From positions 1 through 64,000 of the forward strand of contig CAZFER010000002.1 of assembly GCA_964517495.1 (NCBI GenBank): a DNA stretch of 64,000 nt. The letters run 5' to 3'. Made by a program: the position numbers and the translations under genes. Below the pieces are notes generated by a model. That model was not told the origin of the DNA, searched no databases, and saw nothing but the letters and a program-made list of their open reading frames with translations. Shown here in pieces: positions 61,952 through 64,000 of this stretch (within the stretch, counting starts at the first letter, position 1; the number at the start of each line of letters is the position of its first letter). Source of the DNA: CAZFER01 sp964517495. GTDB lineage: Bacteria; Hinthialibacterota; Hinthialibacteria; Hinthialibacterales; Hinthialibacteraceae.

Positions 61952-63139
61952 TTATTTATCAGTTAAGGCGGCCAGGCCGGGAAGTGTTTTACCTTCCAGC
62001 AATTCCAACGAAGCACCGCCGCCTGTGCTGATATGAGTTATTTTATCGCTCACACCCGCTTTGTGAACCGCGGAGACAGAATCACCGCCGCCCACGATAG
62101 AGACCGCACCTGAATTGGCTACGGCTTTGGCGATTTGCACGGTGCCTTCCGCGAAGGCAGGGATTTCAAACACGCCCATTGGGCCGTTCCAGACAATGGT
62201 TTTGGCTTTGGCAATTTCCTCTTTAAATTTGGCCACCGTCTCGGGTCCAATATCGATACCTTTTAAGCCGTCTGGAATGGCAACGCTATTGATTGTCTGT
62301 GGATCGATGCCATCCTTGACTTCAGGAGCAGTTTTGTGATCAACAGGCAGCAGGAAATTCATGTTCTTTTGTTTGACCGCTTCCAAAACCTGTTTGGCGA
62401 CTTCCAATTTTTCTTCTTCGACGATGGAATCGCCGACACCAATATCCTGTACTTTTAATAGGGTATAGGCCATCGCGCCGCCGATTAGAATTCCATCAAC
62501 CTTATCCATCAGATTGGAAATCACATCGATTTTGCCGGATATTTTCAGTCCACCTAAAATGGCGATAAACGGCCGTTGAGGAGATTCCAAGGCATCGACC
62601 AGATAATCCATCTCTTTTTGCATCAAATAACCCGCCACGTTGGTATCGAAAAAGCGTGTCACTCCTTCGGTTGAGGCATGGGCACGATGGGCGGTTCCGA
62701 ATGCATCGTTGACATATAAATCACCCAAGGCAGCCAGTTTTTTGCAAAATTCGGGATCATTGCCTTCTTCTTCGGGGTGGAAACGAAGGTTTTCAAGCAC
62801 CACCACATCGCCATCCTGCATGGCTTTGACGGCGTTTTCAACATTGGGGCCGATGCAATCCTCCAGGGCGGCAACAGGTTTATTAAGGAGTTCCGAAAGT
62901 CGTTTGGCGGTGGGTGCAAGGCGAAATTCATCTTTGACTTTCCCTTTTGGCCGGCCAAGGTGTGACATCAAAATAATTCGGCCACCCCGTTCGATTAATG
63001 ATTCAATCGTGGGGAGTGCGGCCTTGATGCGGGTATCATCGCTGACGTTTTGGTTATCGTCGAGGGGAACATTAAAATCCACGCGGACTAATATGCGTTT
63101 CCCTTTTGGATCAATATCGTCGATATTTTTTTTGTTCAT
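61952..63139 (-). CDS. pgk: Phosphoglycerate kinase
   Basis: A 395-residue glycolytic enzyme (1,3-bisphosphoglycerate plus ADP to 3-phosphoglycerate plus ATP). The ATG at 63139 gives the normal N-terminus MNKKNIDDIDPKGKRILVRVD; a longer frame to 63235 adds 32 unrelated residues. RVDFNVPLDD, LMSHLGRPKG, ILGGLKISGK, WNGPMGVFE and the C-terminal GGGDSVSAV all match the family. Between gapA and secG. Confidence 0.97.
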   Translation of the reverse strand: MNKKNIDDIDPKGKRILVRVDFNVPLDDNQNVSDDTRIKAALPTIESLIERGGRIILMSHLGRPKGKVKDEFRLAPTAKRLSELLNKPVAALEDCIGPNVENAVKAMQDGDVVVLENLRFHPEEEGNDPEFCKKLAALGDLYVNDAFGTAHRAHASTEGVTRFFDTNVAGYLMQKEMDYLVDALESPQRPFIAILGGLKISGKIDVISNLMDKVDGILIGGAMAYTLLKVQDIGVGDSIVEEEKLEVAKQVLEAVKQKNMNFLLPVDHKTAPEVKDGIDPQTINSVAIPDGLKGIDIGPETVAKFKEEIAKAKTIVWNGPMGVFEIPAFAEGTVQIAKAVANSGAVSIVGGGDSVSAVHKAGVSDKITHISTGGGASLELLEGKTLPGLAALTDK

Positions 63140-63262
63140 GGTTCGATCTTTGCCTCTCATCCTGTGAAATTCTGTTTGAGTTGAGTTTATACCGAGTTTA
63201 TTAGAGACCGATGGGGCCACCCAAGGCAGCCCCATCGAATAGTATCGAACAAAATGAATTTA

Positions 63263-64000
63263 CTAAGCAATCTTGTTAATGAGGTCAATGACTCGATTTG
63301 AAAAGCCCCATTCATTGTCGTACCATGACAAGATTTTAACCATATTCCCGTCGATGACGCGGGTATATTGTGAATCGAAGATGGAAGAGTTGGGGTTGCC
63401 ATTGAAGTCGCCTGATACGAGTGGTTCGTCACAATATTCCAGGACACCTTTTAAGGCACCTTCTGCGGCCTCTTTGACGGCTGCATTGATTTCATCCGCG
63501 CTGGTGCTTTTATCCAGTTCGGCGGTCAGGTCAACCACAGAGACGTTGGGGGTGGGAACGCGCACCGCGAAACCATCCAACTTGCCATTCAATTCAGGGA
63601 TAACCAAGCCGATGGCTGCAGCAGCACCGGTTTTGGTGGGGATCATATTCAAGGCGGCTGCGCGGGCACGGCGCAGGTCTGAATGAGGAAGATCGAGGAT
63701 GCGTTGATCGTTGGTGTAAGAGTGAATGGTGGTCATTAAGCCCCGCTTTACGCCCCATTTATCGTTCAACACTTTGACAACCGGCGCCAGACAGTTGGTT
63801 GTACATGAAGCATTGGAAAGCACGTCATGTTTGGCACGGTCGTACGCATTGTCGTTAACGCCAACCACTACGGTGACATCGGCATCTTTTGAGGGTGCGC
63901 TGATAATAACCTTGCGGGCACCGGCTTGCATATGAAGAGCCGCTTTTTCACGGGCGGTGAAGAGACCGGTTGATTCAACCACAATATCCGCACCGACTTT
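63263..64000 (-). CDS. gapA: Glyceraldehyde-3-phosphate dehydrogenase, partial (N-terminus beyond window)
   Basis: The catalytic core and C-terminus are present. NASCTTNCLAPVVKVLND holds the active-site Cys, HSYTNDQRILDLPH the active-site His and WYDNEWGFSNRVIDL closes the fold. The frame stays open to the window end (VGADIVVESTGLF), so about the first 95 residues, with the NAD-binding Rossmann fold, lie beyond 64000. First gene of gapA-pgk-secG; tpiA, often found between pgk and secG, is absent here. Confidence 0.97.
   Translation of the reverse strand, partial: KVGADIVVESTGLFTAREKAALHMQAGARKVIISAPSKDADVTVVVGVNDNAYDRAKHDVLSNASCTTNCLAPVVKVLNDKWGVKRGLMTTIHSYTNDQRILDLPHSDLRRARAAALNMIPTKTGAAAAIGLVIPELNGKLDGFAVRVPTPNVSVVDLTAELDKSTSADEINAAVKEAAEGALKGVLEYCDEPLVSGDFNGNPNSSIFDSQYTRVIDGNMVKILSWYDNEWGFSNRVIDLINKIA

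Noticed and set aside
63140..63235. Longer N-terminus for phosphoglycerate kinase
   Set aside because: The extra 32 residues have no counterpart in the family; the ATG at 63139 starts in the expected place.
1..64000. CRISPR arrays, insertion sequences, rRNA genes, replication origin
   Set aside because: No regularly spaced direct repeats with spacers, no transposase and no rRNA-like stretch was seen.

Overview
The window is a piece of a Gram-negative bacterial chromosome, moderately AT-rich. It carries mostly housekeeping genes mixed with secreted proteins, a few toxin-antitoxin-like modules and several families of short intergenic hairpin repeats. FliG implies a flagellum. PlsC/Aas, an O-antigen ligase-like protein and a Wzt-like ATPase imply an outer membrane with surface polysaccharide. 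Several orphan pseudopilins with nearly identical N-termini, a lamin-tail/CotH protein, a sialate O-acetylesterase-like protein, a secreted mutarotase and a vSGLT-like symporter are a mixture seen in PVC-type and candidate-phylum bacteria (Hydrogenedentota, Sumerlaeota and relatives). The sequence alone does not fix the phylum, and no rRNA gene is present.

Layout. 1-3.1 kb: the end of a decayed histidine kinase, then polysaccharide genes (methyltransferase, GT2 glycosyltransferase, Wzt-like ATPase). 3.1-7.2 kb, minus strand: argH, dinB, apt and an RpoD-family sigma factor. 7.4-13.2 kb: an O-antigen ligase-like protein, pyrF, an IscA/HesB-like protein, a membrane protein, fliG and an AT-hook/winged-helix protein. 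13.6-22 kb: lamin-tail/CotH protein, sugar ABC permease plus binding protein (no ATPase gene), and cbpA-clpB. 22.4-31.1 kb: small secreted and HD-domain genes, a PhoB-like direct-repeat site, then a tight rightward cluster of ABC-2 permease, YhaM-like exonuclease, giant coiled-coil membrane protein and rhomboid protease.

31-35 kb: a highly expressed-looking secreted six-repeat protein with a consensus promoter and terminator, a tRNA-like remnant and two tandem pseudopilins. 35-41 kb: htpG and a three-domain MFS/acyltransferase/acyl-ACP synthetase. 41-47.7 kb: a sigma-54 activator, a secreted protein of unknown function, a SASA esterase directly behind an AbrB/VapC pair, and about 1 kb of structured non-coding DNA. 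47.7-52 kb: a secreted PDZ protein, an orphan ParA-like ATPase and two convergent pseudopilins sharing a terminator. 52-58 kb: NCS1 permease with a small membrane partner, a second PIN module, and a galM-symporter operon. 58.4-60.1 kb: a RhuM-zeta toxin-small protein operon. 60.1-64 kb: a UMF1-type MFS protein and gapA-pgk-secG (no tpiA), with gapA cut by the window end.

Notable points: an apparent AUC start codon for dinB behind a perfect Shine-Dalgarno sequence; three exact 8-bp repeats at 11-bp period next to an exopolyphosphatase-type HD protein; an OMP decarboxylase with an altered catalytic motif; the RhuM/zeta/60-residue operon as a candidate tripartite module; and at least four families of intergenic hairpin repeats. 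No CRISPR array, insertion sequence or intact tRNA/rRNA gene was recognised.
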